Positions 33,746-43,300 of a stretch of DNA of 64,000 nucleotides are shown piece by piece. The stretch comes from an uncultured Opitutales bacterium (GTDB taxonomy: Bacteria; Verrucomicrobiota; Verrucomicrobiia; Opitutales; Intestinicryptomonadaceae): NCBI GenBank assembly GCA_900548185.1, contig URJJ01000004.1, positions 1 through 64,000 of the forward strand. Direction: 5' to 3'. The notes under the pieces are model-generated. The model searched no databases. It was not told where the DNA came from and saw nothing but the letters and a program-made list of their open reading frames with translations. Every line of letters starts with the position of its first letter. The stretch's first letter is position 1. Position numbers and translations under genes: made by a program.

Positions 33746-35056
33746 CTACTTTGAAATGTCGAGCCTGAAAACTTTTGAATTGCGCTTTGAAGCCTCGTAC
33801 TTTTCGCGCCTTTTCCGGGGCAGGGCGGACGGCGGGACTTCCGCAAATCCGCATACGTCCTTGAAAAACGGCGCGCTTTTTGTGGAGAGGGCAAACAGCG
33901 CCGCAAACCCCTCCTCCCGCGCCTTCTTCACCACGTATTCGACCATCGTGGTGCCGACGTTGTGCCCCTGGTAGAACGGCTGGACGTGCAGCGACGCAAG
34001 CTCGGCCGCGCCCTCTCCGATGTCAAGCAGGCTGACGAAGGCAATGATGCTCCCGTCCATCTCGTACACGTAGTAGGTGGAAATCTTTTCGGCAATCTCT
34101 TCGGGGGAGCGCTGGACGAGGTTCTGCTCGCGGGTTGAGTTGAGCGACAGGTTGTAGATTGTCTTTGCGTCCGAATCCTCGGCGCGGCGGATTTTCTGGT
34201 ATTCGTCCGCGTATATCATCGAGCCGGAGCCGACCTTTTCAAAGACTTCCGTAAGGAGCGCCGCAAACTCGCGCCCGTCCAGAATGTGGGCGCGCGGCGT
34301 GCGCCCGCTTGAAAGCGCCTTCACAGCATATTTCACCTTGTCGAAAACGCGCGAATCTATCGCGTCCCTGCGCTTTTCAACGGCCTCCTGAACCTCGTCG
34401 AGGGGGATGGATACGGCCCTCTCGTCCCCCACGGCGAGCCCCTTTGTAACAGTCATATATATGAGCTTTGAGGCTCCGAGGGCGCAGGCGGTGTCGGCCG
34501 CAAGCATGTCGGAGTTTAGCCTGAACGCGCGGCCCTTCCTGTCGACTGCGATGGGCGATATTACGGGTATTATGCCGAGGGCGAGAAGCTGGGAGAGGGT
34601 GTCGGAATCAATTTTTTCGATGCGCCCGGCGTTTTGATAGTCCACGCCGGATATTATGCCGACTTCCGTGGCGCGTATCGCGTTTGTGGAGGCGCAACGC
34701 ATGTCGAGGACTGCGAACGCCTCCTGGATTTTCTGGAGCACTCCGGCGGAGGCTTCCCGCGCCAGGGCGAGCGTCGGGCCGTCCACGGGCCGGTTCCCGT
34801 AGGCGTCCGAAATTTCGACGCCCGAGGACCGGGCAAGCTCCTTTATCTGCTTGCCTATCCCGTGGACTATGACGACGCTTATGCCGAGGCTGCGCAGCAC
34901 CGCGATGTCGGTCGCCAGATTTGAGAAGTTTTCGCAGTCGATGACGCTGCCGTCTATCGACACCACGAATGTCTGGCCGCGGTAAAGCGGAACGTACTCG
35001 AGTATCGACCTCAAGTCCGCGGCCTTCATCTTGCGGCTTTCGCGCCCGTCGGGCAT
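33746..35056 (-). CDS. argA: Amino-acid N-acetyltransferase (N-acetylglutamate synthase)
   Basis: 436 aa. First step of arginine synthesis: acetyl-CoA + glutamate to N-acetylglutamate. Amino-acid-kinase domain (about 10-285) with VVIVHGIGKQI near 60 and NSDMLAADTA near 177, then a GNAT domain (about 290-436) with YQGHNVGTTMVEYVV near 373 for acetyl-CoA. The order matches the classical E. coli-type ArgA. An alternative start is Met10 at 35029, which matches the usual family N-terminus. Follows efp by 13 bases. Confidence 0.92.
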   Translation of the reverse strand: MPDGRESRKMKAADLRSILEYVPLYRGQTFVVSIDGSVIDCENFSNLATDIAVLRSLGISVVIVHGIGKQIKELARSSGVEISDAYGNRPVDGPTLALAREASAGVLQKIQEAFAVLDMRCASTNAIRATEVGIISGVDYQNAGRIEKIDSDTLSQLLALGIIPVISPIAVDRKGRAFRLNSDMLAADTACALGASKLIYMTVTKGLAVGDERAVSIPLDEVQEAVEKRRDAIDSRVFDKVKYAVKALSSGRTPRAHILDGREFAALLTEVFEKVGSGSMIYADEYQKIRRAEDSDAKTIYNLSLNSTREQNLVQRSPEEIAEKISTYYVYEMDGSIIAFVSLLDIGEGAAELASLHVQPFYQGHNVGTTMVEYVVKKAREEGFAALFALSTKSAPFFKDVCGFAEVPPSALPRKRREKYEASKRNSKVFRLDISK

Positions 35057-35069
35057 GGCGTTTCCCGGC

Positions 35070-35627
35070 CTATGCGCGGCTGACGTACGAACCGTCTTCC
35101 GTGCGGATTTTGAGGGTGTCGCCCGTCTTTATGAAAAGGGGCACCCTTACGACCACGCCGTTTTCGAGGGTGACCGGCTTTGTCGGGGCCGAGGAGGTGT
35201 CGCCCCTCAGCCCTTCGCTGGCCTCGGCGACCTTGATTGTGATGCTGGAGGGAAGGTCGAGCGATACGGGCTCGTCGTTTACGAATAAAATAGTGTATTC
35301 ATGGCCTTCCACGAGCCACTTTTTGTCGTCGCCCAGCAGGTTTTCCTGGATGGCGTAGTCCTCGAAGGTCTCGGGGTGTATGAAGTGGTATATGTCGCCG
35401 TCGACATAGGAGAATTCGAGGCTCTTGTTCGTCGTGTGGCAGAATTCGACGGAGTCCGTGGAGCGGAACTTGACGGTCGTCGAGGAGCCGTTTACGAGGT
35501 TTCTTAGCACGGTCTGCACGAAGCCCGCGCCCCGGCCCTGGGTGCTGTGGAGCATGCTCAGGCACACGTGCGGGGCGTTGTTGTACATTATGACGTTGTT
35601 TTTTCTGATGTCTGTGGGATTTGCCAT
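35070..35627 (-). CDS. efp: Elongation factor P, arginine type
   Basis: 185 aa. Rescues ribosomes stalled on polyproline. Three-domain EF-P with the C-terminal GDTLKIRTEDGSYVSRA. The loop residue that is modified at the peptidyl-transferase centre is R32 (TQGRGAGF) instead of lysine. In known cases arginine-type EF-P is rhamnosylated by EarP; no earP, epmA, epmB or ymfI-like gene is in the window. Between pyrD and argA on the minus strand. Confidence 0.95.
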   Translation of the reverse strand: MANPTDIRKNNVIMYNNAPHVCLSMLHSTQGRGAGFVQTVLRNLVNGSSTTVKFRSTDSVEFCHTTNKSLEFSYVDGDIYHFIHPETFEDYAIQENLLGDDKKWLVEGHEYTILFVNDEPVSLDLPSSITIKVAEASEGLRGDTSSAPTKPVTLENGVVVRVPLFIKTGDTLKIRTEDGSYVSRA

Positions 35628-35681
35628 GTTGTAATCGCGTTTTGTGATTGAAAATTCCGTCCGCAGGGCGGGAGGGCCGGT

Positions 35682-36749
35682 TCAGACCCAGTCGGCGCCG
35701 CCCCTCCAGTAAAGGGATTTTGCAAGCTCCTTGGGGAAGAAGGGGCCGTTGAAAATGAAAGACGAATATATCTGCACCAGCGCGGCGCCGGCGTCGAGCA
35801 TTCTGGCGGCGCACTCGCAGTCGTGTATGCCGCCGACGCCTATCACGGGGATTTTTCCGCCGGACTGAAGGTACACATAGTTCACTATTTCGAGGCTTTT
35901 TTCAAAGAGCGGCTTCCCGCTCAGCCCGCCCTTCTTTTCCATGAAGTCCATGTTTTCCGGGCGCGTGACGGTAGTGTTTGTTGCCACGATGCCGTCGAAG
36001 CCTAGTCCGGAGACTATTTCTAAAATGGCGTCGATTTCGCGGAACGAGAGGTCCGGGGCTATTTTCAAAAGAAGCGGAACCCTTCCCGCGCCGAACTTGG
36101 AGGCCCTCTCGGCGTCGGCGTCCTTCACTGCCTTCAGGAGTTCTGGGAGGTACTGCGCCCCCTGGAGCTTGCGCAGTTCCGGCGTGTTCGGGCTGCTTAC
36201 GTTTATGACGAAGAAGTCGGCGTAGGGGGCCAGGGCGTTGTAGGAGAATATGTAGTCTTCGGCGGCCTCCTCAAGCGGGGTCACCTTGGACTTTCCTATG
36301 TTGATGCCTATCGGTATCTTTTTGGATTTTTTGTCGTAGTGCCGGGCTATGCGCGCGGCCACGGCTTCGGCGCCGTCGTTTGGAAAGCCGAAGGAATTTA
36401 CCAGCGCCTCCTCTGCCGGGTATCTGAATACGCGCGGCTTCGGGTTGCCGGACTGCTTGTGCTTTGAAATGGTTCCTATTTCGAGGTGGCCGAAGCCGAA
36501 TGCGGCCGCCGCGCGCCATGCGTAGGCGTCCTTGTCGAAGCCTGCCGCCAGCCCCACCTTGTTGGGGAAGGATATGCCGAAGACTTCGGTGGGCTTTTCG
36601 TCCCTCACGAGGTTCATTTTTTCCATGGCGGCGCGCAGCGGGGCGAAGGCCCCCACAAACTGCATGGCCTTCACCGCCAGATTGTGGACATTTTCGGGAT
36701 CCTGCTTGAAAAATATCGGTCGTATAATCTTTTCGTAGATAGCGTCCAT
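35682..36749 (-). CDS. pyrD: Dihydroorotate dehydrogenase, quinone-linked (class 2)
   Basis: 355 aa. Oxidises dihydroorotate to orotate in pyrimidine synthesis, passing electrons to membrane quinone. The N-terminal helical extension and the class-2 catalytic serine in INVSSPNTPELR (near 177) are present. GLAAGFDKDAY near 66 and the FMN-phosphate region GVGGI near 305 are intact. Class 2 implies that a quinone pool exists even though many enzymes here are anaerobic. First gene before efp and argA, divergent from lpxA. Confidence 0.94.
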   Translation of the reverse strand: MDAIYEKIIRPIFFKQDPENVHNLAVKAMQFVGAFAPLRAAMEKMNLVRDEKPTEVFGISFPNKVGLAAGFDKDAYAWRAAAAFGFGHLEIGTISKHKQSGNPKPRVFRYPAEEALVNSFGFPNDGAEAVAARIARHYDKKSKKIPIGINIGKSKVTPLEEAAEDYIFSYNALAPYADFFVINVSSPNTPELRKLQGAQYLPELLKAVKDADAERASKFGAGRVPLLLKIAPDLSFREIDAILEIVSGLGFDGIVATNTTVTRPENMDFMEKKGGLSGKPLFEKSLEIVNYVYLQSGGKIPVIGVGGIHDCECAARMLDAGAALVQIYSSFIFNGPFFPKELAKSLYWRGGADWV

Positions 36750-36961
36750 CTCGATTTTTTGTAAAACGGATTACATTTATGGGGCAAGGGCGGCTTCCTT
36801 TCAACTTTAATCTGACGTATTTTTGCCGCAGGCGCCGCGCCGCGAATAATTTTTTTGGCGCCAGATTTTTCTTCCAATGCGCCCTTGCGTGGTGTACCTT
36901 GTCCTGCCAAAAAACTGGGGGACTCCCCCCGGAAAACAGCGGATTCCAAGCAAGGCAGAAA

Positions 36962-37774
36962 ATGGCGAACATACATCCGACAGCCGTCGTTGAAGGCGGC
37001 GCAGAAATATCAGAAAGCGCCAGCGTCGGCGCGTACGCGGTCATAGACTCCGGGGTCAGGGTCGGGGCGGGCGCGGTAATCGAGCCGCACGCGCGGCTGT
37101 GCTCCGGCGCGGTGATTGGCGAAAACTGCCGCATCTGCGGCTTTTGCACGATAGCCGGCCTCCCGCAGGACCTGCATTTCGACCCGTCGGTGCAAAGCTT
37201 CGCCGTAATCGGCGCGCGCACCGTTGTCCGCGAGGGCTCGACCGTCCACCGCGCGACCGCTTCCGGCGGGGCAACGAGGATTGGCGAAGACTGCTATATA
37301 ATGGCAAACGCCCACATCGGCCACGACGTTTCCATCGGCAGCCGCGTAATTTACGCCCCGTTTGCCGCAGCCGGCGGATTCGCGGAAGTCGGGGACGACA
37401 CGTTCGTAAGCGGCGGGGTGATGATTCACCAGAAGGTGCGCGTCGGCCGCGGCGTGATGATGAGCGGAAATTCCGCCGTCAGCAAGGACGTCCCCCCCTA
37501 CGTCAACGCCTTCGGCCGCAATGGAATGGCAGGCTTCAACCTTGTGGGCCTCGTCCGCCGCAAGACGCCGCGCGAATCCATCCGCAACCTGAAGGAGCTG
37601 TACTCCTTCGTATATTCTTCCGGCTCGCCGCGCAAGAGGGCGCTGGAGGCCGCGGCCGCCGGTATGGCGCACACTCCGGAAGGGGAGGCGTTTCTGGACT
37701 TTTTCGTTTCGGCCCCGGAGGGGAGGCACTTTTTGTGCCCGCCAAAGAAGCCCGCAAAAGAGGACGGAATGTGA
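36962..37774 (+). CDS. lpxA: Acyl-ACP:UDP-GlcNAc O-acyltransferase
   Basis: 270 aa. First step of lipid A synthesis. Left-handed beta-helix hexapeptide repeats (about 4-190), the catalytic His in NAHIGHDVSIG near 117-127, and the C-terminal helical domain with RRKTPRESIRNLKELYSFVY. Start at 36962 fits the family; the upstream open frame is non-coding. Unlike E. coli it is not beside lpxD, fabZ or lpxB but is coupled to pdxA by a 4-base overlap. Confidence 0.94.
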   Translation: MANIHPTAVVEGGAEISESASVGAYAVIDSGVRVGAGAVIEPHARLCSGAVIGENCRICGFCTIAGLPQDLHFDPSVQSFAVIGARTVVREGSTVHRATASGGATRIGEDCYIMANAHIGHDVSIGSRVIYAPFAAAGGFAEVGDDTFVSGGVMIHQKVRVGRGVMMSGNSAVSKDVPPYVNAFGRNGMAGFNLVGLVRRKTPRESIRNLKELYSFVYSSGSPRKRALEAAAAGMAHTPEGEAFLDFFVSAPEGRHFLCPPKKPAKEDGM

Positions 37775-38676
37775 AAAAGATTGCCTTGACAGTCGGCGAC
37801 CCTTGCGGCGTGGGGCCGGAAATCATACGCTCGTGGATTGCAGAAAATCCGGCCGCCGCGCGTGCAGCGGAGGTTTTGGGGCACGCCGAATTTCTCGAAA
37901 CGCTCCCCGGATTTGTGTCCGTGCGGGAGATTCCGGCCGCCGGGCGGTTTGAGCCGGGAAGGCCCTCCGCCGGGGGGGCGGCGCTCGCGCTGGGAGCCTT
38001 GGAGGCCGCAGCCGAAGGGTGCAAGGACGGGCTGTACTCGGCGGTGGTCACGGGGCCCGTGAGCAAGATATGGATGGCGGAAGTCATGCCGGATTTTGTA
38101 GGGCAGACGGAATTTTTCCAGTCGCGCTGGGGCGGGGAGCCTGTGATGTGCTTTGCGGGGGCGCGCATGATTGTCGCCCTCGCGACATGGCATATCGCGC
38201 TGCGGGACGTCCCCGGCGCCCTGACGCGCGAAAAGATAGCCCGCGCCGTGGAATGCGCCGCTGAGCTTGCGTCGAAAATGCGCGGCGCGCCCGAGCCTAA
38301 AATCGCCGTCTGCGGTCTGAACCCGCACGCGGGGGAGGGCGGAATCCTGGGGCGCGAGGAGATTGACCTCATAGACCCGCTGCTTTGCGAGATGTCGCAG
38401 GCGTTCCCCGGGCTTTCCCGGGCCCTCCCTCCCGACACGGTTTTCAACAGGCTTTTAAAGGGGGAGTTTGACGCGGCCGTTGCGATGTACCACGACCAGG
38501 GGCTCGGCCCGCTAAAAAGCGTAGAATTCGACAGGGCTGTCAACATTTCCATGGGGCTTCCCTTCGTGCGCACGTCGCCCGACCACGGCACGGCCTTTGG
38601 AATCGCGGGCTCCGGCAAGGCGTCCCACGAAAGCTTCGGCGCGGCGGTGGAGGCGGCCCGCATCCTTGCCGGGTGA
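37771..38676 (+). CDS. pdxA: 4-hydroxythreonine-4-phosphate dehydrogenase
   Basis: 301 aa. Oxidation step in the DXP-dependent pyridoxal phosphate pathway. GDPCGVGPEI at 9-18, metal-binding His in ATWHIALRDV, NPHAGEGG and MYHDQGLGPLK, and the C-terminal TSPDHGTAFGIAG. Starts with GTG at 37771 overlapping the lpxA stop (GTGA), with an AGAGGA ribosome-binding site. Some PdxA homologues act on other phospho-sugar acids, but nothing here points to that. Confidence 0.92.
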   Translation: MKKIALTVGDPCGVGPEIIRSWIAENPAAARAAEVLGHAEFLETLPGFVSVREIPAAGRFEPGRPSAGGAALALGALEAAAEGCKDGLYSAVVTGPVSKIWMAEVMPDFVGQTEFFQSRWGGEPVMCFAGARMIVALATWHIALRDVPGALTREKIARAVECAAELASKMRGAPEPKIAVCGLNPHAGEGGILGREEIDLIDPLLCEMSQAFPGLSRALPPDTVFNRLLKGEFDAAVAMYHDQGLGPLKSVEFDRAVNISMGLPFVRTSPDHGTAFGIAGSGKASHESFGAAVEAARILAG

Positions 38677-39070
38677 CGCGCCCGAATCCGGCGGGGCATG
38701 GCTTTCCCATATAGAGGCCCCGGCTGGATTGCTCATCTTTTTCCGGGCTGCGTACGGGAGCGTTTCCGATTCCGCCGCCCCCGACCGCATTGCGGCTTCC
38801 CGCATAGAGGCGCTTCGGGGCTGCGCAGTCGATTTTACTTTTCATGCGTGCGCGCGGCTGGGATGTGCTTTGCGCATGGAAAGATGCAAGTTGCGGATTT
38901 TCGGCGCGGCGTTTTGCATTCCAGATGCCGCAGGGCTATCGGTGCGGAAGTGCGCGGGATTTCATTTGCCCCGGCCTTTATCGGAATGCGCGCCCGGGTG
39001 CGCGGCAGGATGCCTCAAAAGTTTCCGCGCCCAGCTCTGCATGAATCCCGCGCCATTTGCCGGGAGCATA
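38677..39070. other. Intergenic stretch without a supported gene
   Basis: 394 bases between pdxA and the tRNA-Cys terminator. All open frames are shadows without a ribosome-binding site or recognisable protein, and one runs into the tRNA. I see no repeat or clear regulatory element. Confidence 0.6.
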
Positions 39071-39106
39071 AAAAATCCGTCCAAATCTGGAATCTGGACG
39101 GATTTT
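39071..39106 (-). terminator. tRNA-Cys terminator
   Basis: AAAATCCGTCCA (39072-39083) pairs with TGGACGGATTTT (39095-39106), a 12-bp perfect stem; on the minus strand it ends in five T. It lies 19 bases after the tRNA and could also stop plus-strand readthrough from pdxA. Confidence 0.85.
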
Positions 39107-39124
39107 CACAAACAATAAAAAAAG

Positions 39125-39196
39125 AGGCGTGGGTCGGAATTGAACCGACGCATAAGGCTTTTGCAGAGCCTCGCCTTACCACTTGGCTACCACGCC
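39125..39196 (-). tRNA. tRNA-Cys (anticodon GCA)
   Basis: 72-base cloverleaf on the minus strand. Acceptor GGCGTGG/CCACGCC, D-arm GCC-GGC, anticodon stem AGGCT/AGCCT with loop CTGCAAA (anticodon at 39162-39164), T-arm GTCGG-TTCAATT-CCGAC. Discriminator base is U, the expected identity base of tRNA-Cys. CCA is not encoded, unlike the tRNA-Arg in this window. Confidence 0.96.
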
Positions 39197-39761
39197 GTAA
39201 ATTAAAGTTTCATACAAAATCGGAAAAAAATCCTCCGGGCAAGAAAAATTTTTAGGAATGTGAAAATTTTTTTGCACGCCTCGCCGGACTGTTAGCGGAA
39301 GGCGGATTTGCCTGGCGCATGCGCTTTTTGTACGCCATTTGCGCGGTTTTTAAGAAATGGCGCAGCTTCGGGCCTCGAAAACCGCTTGCGCCAATGCTCC
39401 AGTACCCAAAACTTTTTCCAAATCCCGTTTCCCAAACCCAAACTTCACGGCACACATCTTGGCATCCAAAAAAGGCTCTGGCATGGATGTGGGGGATTTG
39501 GGTTTTTAAGGAATTTATTTATGTAAAGAAGGCTGTTTTGCGCCTTCCTGACAAACAAACTGTATTGCCCGGTTTTTAATTCCTTTGGCGGCATTCCAAT
39601 ATGGTCTCCCCAAAAAAATCTCCGTTCGGGGGGGGGGAAATTTGATTTTGGAAAGATGAAACAGGATTTGGAAAAAGGCTTTATATTTGGGTATATCTGC
39701 TCCGTCGAAAACCGCCTCTTATATAGAGGGGAGAATAATCTGCGAATGCCCCACAGACACC
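39197..39761. other. Intergenic stretch without a supported gene
   Basis: 565 bases between the tRNA-Cys 5' end and repeat copy 2. It has a G-run (39629-39638) and several A/T-rich tracts. The frames lack ribosome-binding sites and do not resemble proteins. The tRNA promoter should be within the first 60 bases. Confidence 0.5.
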
Positions 39762-40104
39762 GCAAACCTCGCTGCGGTAGAATTTGCAACGCACCCGGAC
39801 AATCCCCCTTCCGCCCCTGCGCAGATGCTATCCGCGCCGTGTAAAAAGGATGACACTGCAACTTCTTTTCAAAATTCCTGCAAGTCCGTTCCAGCGGCTC
39901 TTTTTTTTAACCCGGTGCGCGATTGCGAGTTGGGCGCAAAACTCGAAGCTGGATGAAAAACCTTCAGAAATCTTACTTCATTTTAGGAGGACAGCGCAAA
40001 AAGCTTCCAAACTCAAACCCTGTTGCCAAGTTTGCCCCAAACGCTTGAATTTCCCATTATTTCCCGGCATTGCCAGTTTCAAAATCCCATATTTTTAACA
40101 TCAT
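39762..40104. repeat. Dispersed intergenic repeat, copy 2
   Basis: About 343 bases aligning end to end with copy 1 at 8769-9109, same orientation, with scattered substitutions and short indels. The left inverted repeat is partly kept (GCAAA/TTTGC). A minus-strand frame ending at TGA (complement of 39978-39980) matches the equivalent frame of copy 1. The remaining 217 bases to the smc stop show no gene. Confidence 0.75.
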
Positions 40105-40321
40105 CGCCCCTCGTCTCTCCCGCGCCCCTGCGATTTTATCGCCGAAGCTTTGCATGGGGGAGGGGAGTCCGCCGCAGGTTGCGGAGGCGGCTTCCTCGCA
40201 TGAGGAATTTGCGCGGGGCGGCTCTGAATGAGAGGCTTTCCGCCGTCTTTTGCGCCGCCGGGGGCGCCCGGGAAGCGGATACGGATTCCGCCTGGAGGAC
40301 GCTGTACCGCGAAAGGCGGGG

Positions 40322-43300
40322 CTATTCTGAAGGCCCGGCGAAGGGGAGCTCCTGGGTGTCGTTCGTCTCGGGGTTGAAGCGCATGGAAATCAGGCGCGTC
40401 ACGCCGCGCTCCTGCATGGTGACCCCGTATATCGTATCGGCGGCTGAAACCGTTTTTTTGCTGTGGGAAATCACGAGAAACTGCGAGTAGCGCGTGAATT
40501 CCTTCAGGATGTCGGTGTACCGGCCTATGTTGGCGTCGTCGAGCGGGGCGTCCAGCTCGTCCAGCACGCAGAACGGGCTGGGCTTTACCATGTATATTGC
40601 AAACAAAAGCGAAACCGCCGTCATTGTGCGCTGGCCACCGGAAAGCAGGGAGAGGCTTTTCAGCACGGTTCCCGGGGGGCGCGCAACAATTTCTATGCCG
40701 CTGTCCAGGACGTCCTCGCTTTCAACGAGCCTGAGGTCTGCCGCGCCGCCGCCGAAAATCTTTTTGAAGGTGAACTCGAAGTTTTTTCTTATCTGCTCGA
40801 AAGTTTCGGCGAAGAGCTGCTGGCTTGTGGCGTTTATCTCGTCGATGGCCGAGACCAGCTCGTTTTTGGACTTCCAAAGGTCGTCGCTTTGCTCCTTCAG
40901 GAAGTCATACCGCTCCTTGAGCTCTGCATACTCCTCTATCGCCACGAGGTTGACCGCGCCCATCGAGGAAATCCTGTCGCGCAAATCCTTCACCTCTGCC
41001 TCTATCGCGCCGAAGTCGGCGGAGTCCATTGCGTCGAAATCCGCCTGGGTCGGCTCGCCCCTGTCGCGCTTGGGGCGCGCCTTGAGGTCTCCGTCTTCGA
41101 GGTCGTCTATTTTGAGCTTTATCTCGAACTCCTCGTCCGCCTGCCATAGCTCGCGCTTCCAGTCTGTCACGGCGATGTTTGTCTCGTAGTCGGAGAGCAT
41201 GCGCTCGACAATGAAGCCGATTCTGGACTTTATAGTCGCGAGCCTGACCTCGATTTCCCCCTTGGAGGCCGCCAGCGCTGCGAGCCTGGAACGGTCGGAA
41301 TTCATCGACTCCTCGAATTCGGCGACGCGGGCCTCGCTCTCGCCGAGTTCCGCGCGTTTTCGCTCGATTTCGGCCGCCGCCTGCGCGAGTTCCGCCGCTA
41401 TTTTTTCGGCCTTTGCGCCTTCGGACAGGGACTCGGATTCGAGCGACTTCATCTGCTCTGCTATTGCCGCGCGCTCCTGCTCCCTGCGCGCCATGAGCTC
41501 GCGCGTTTCGCGCTGCTGCTCGCGCAGGGCGGTGAGGCCGCGCTCCAGGTTTTCCAGGCGGGACTTCTTTTCGGCGAGGTCGAGCCTGGCCCCGGAGAGG
41601 GCGGAAAATTTCTGCTCCTTCACAGTTCTGAGTTCCGCGATGCCCCTTTCTGTCTCCGCGATTTTTTCGCGGGCGGCCGATATTGCAGTTTCTGCGGCGG
41701 CCATTTCGGCGTTTGCGGAGTTGAGCCTGTCCTGCGCTTCAAAGCGCGAATTTTCCATCTCCGCCAAAATGCCCTGCTGGCGGGCGATGTCGCGCGTTTT
41801 TGCCTCGACGGAGGCTTCGAGGGCCTTCCCCTGCGCCTCGACGGAGGCCATTTCGCGGCGGATTTCGCCGGCCGCCGACTTCGCGGTCTCGGCGGAAGCC
41901 TCGGCGGCGTCCAGCTCGGACTGTATGGCCATCGCTCGCTCGTTGAGGGCGGTCAGGGCGTCGTTGTCGGAGGCTATCTCTTCGCGGAGGCGCTTGATTT
42001 CGCGATTGCGGAGGATGAAGCTTGATTCGGTGTCGCGCCTGGAGGCGTTTGAAATGTAAACTATGCCGCGGCTGTCCATGACGTTGCCGTCGCGGGAGAC
42101 GGCCATGGCGAATTTGAAGCCGGGATTTTGAGAGGCGTGGCGGCCGAATTCGCAGATGTCCTCGCAGAAGTAGCATCCGGCGACAAGGTTTTTCACAAGC
42201 CGCGCAAGGGTTTCGTCCCCGGCCCTGTCGGGGCGCACGAAGTCGGAAGCCCTGAACACGCCGTCCGGAAGCGAGGCGGGGTCGTCAAAACTCCCGGGCG
42301 AAGGGATTTGGATGCAGGCCTTGCCGAGGCCCTTTTCGCGTATGGCGGATATTATGGGGCCGAGCTTGCCGGGGTCGGGGAGGGCAACTGCGTCCAGACC
42401 TGCGCCCATCATTGTTTCAAAGGCCGAAGTCCAGCCCTCGTCAACCTCGACGTTCTGGCTCACAACCCTGGCGTCGGAGGGGGATATTATGTCGGAAATC
42501 CGGCCCTGCATTATGGCCTTTACCCCGTCCGAAAAACCCTCCATGCGGGTTTGAAAGTCGTTTAGCAGGCTCAGGCGCGCCGCCTTTCCGGCGAGCTCCC
42601 TGTCCTTTGTCTGGATTTCGGCCTGGCAGTCCCTGTACCGCGAGCGGGCCTCGTCGGTCTTTGAGGCCGACATCCTTATCTCCTCTTCGGCTGCGGCCAG
42701 CCTCTCTGCGGCCGATTCCGCCGCGGCTGAAATTTCGGAGAGCCGGCGCTCCAGAAGCTGCATCTCCTCCCTCATCTGGAACACCGCGTCCGAAGCCGCC
42801 GCATGGCGCACCTGGTAGGACTTCAAGTCCACCTCGAGGGTGGTGCATTTGGACCTGAGCCTGGTTATGCCGCCCTCGTTTACGAGCATGTCCTGCCTTA
42901 GGCGCTCGAGGGCGGCCTCCGCCTCCCTGAGCCCGTTTTCGGCTTCCGCAAGTTCCGCATTCTGGACTGCGAAGGTCTCGTCGGAGCCGGTGACGAGGTC
43001 GAGCTGCATCTGCAAGACTTCTCCGTCCCCGCGCGCCCGGCCCTCGAGCGCTTCCGCCTGGGCCGAGAGGGATTCAAGCTCGCCTGATATTTGCGCAATA
43101 CGGGTTTCAAGGTCCCTCCTGCGCAGCAGCGAAAATTCCGAGGCGTGCTCCGCCTGCTCCTTTTGGGAGCGCAGCTCTGCGGCTGCGGCGCGCATCTGTT
43201 CAAGCCTCGCGGTCGTGTCGGAGCGCCTGGCGCGCAGGGCGGCGAGCTCCTCCTCCCGCTCTGAAAGCGAGCGCGAAAACTCCCCGTGCTCGCGCGCAAT

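Noticed and set aside
38597..39255. Two long plus-strand frames between pdxA and tRNA-Cys
   Set aside because: One starts inside pdxA and the other reads through the tRNA-Cys gene and its terminator; neither has a recognisable product.
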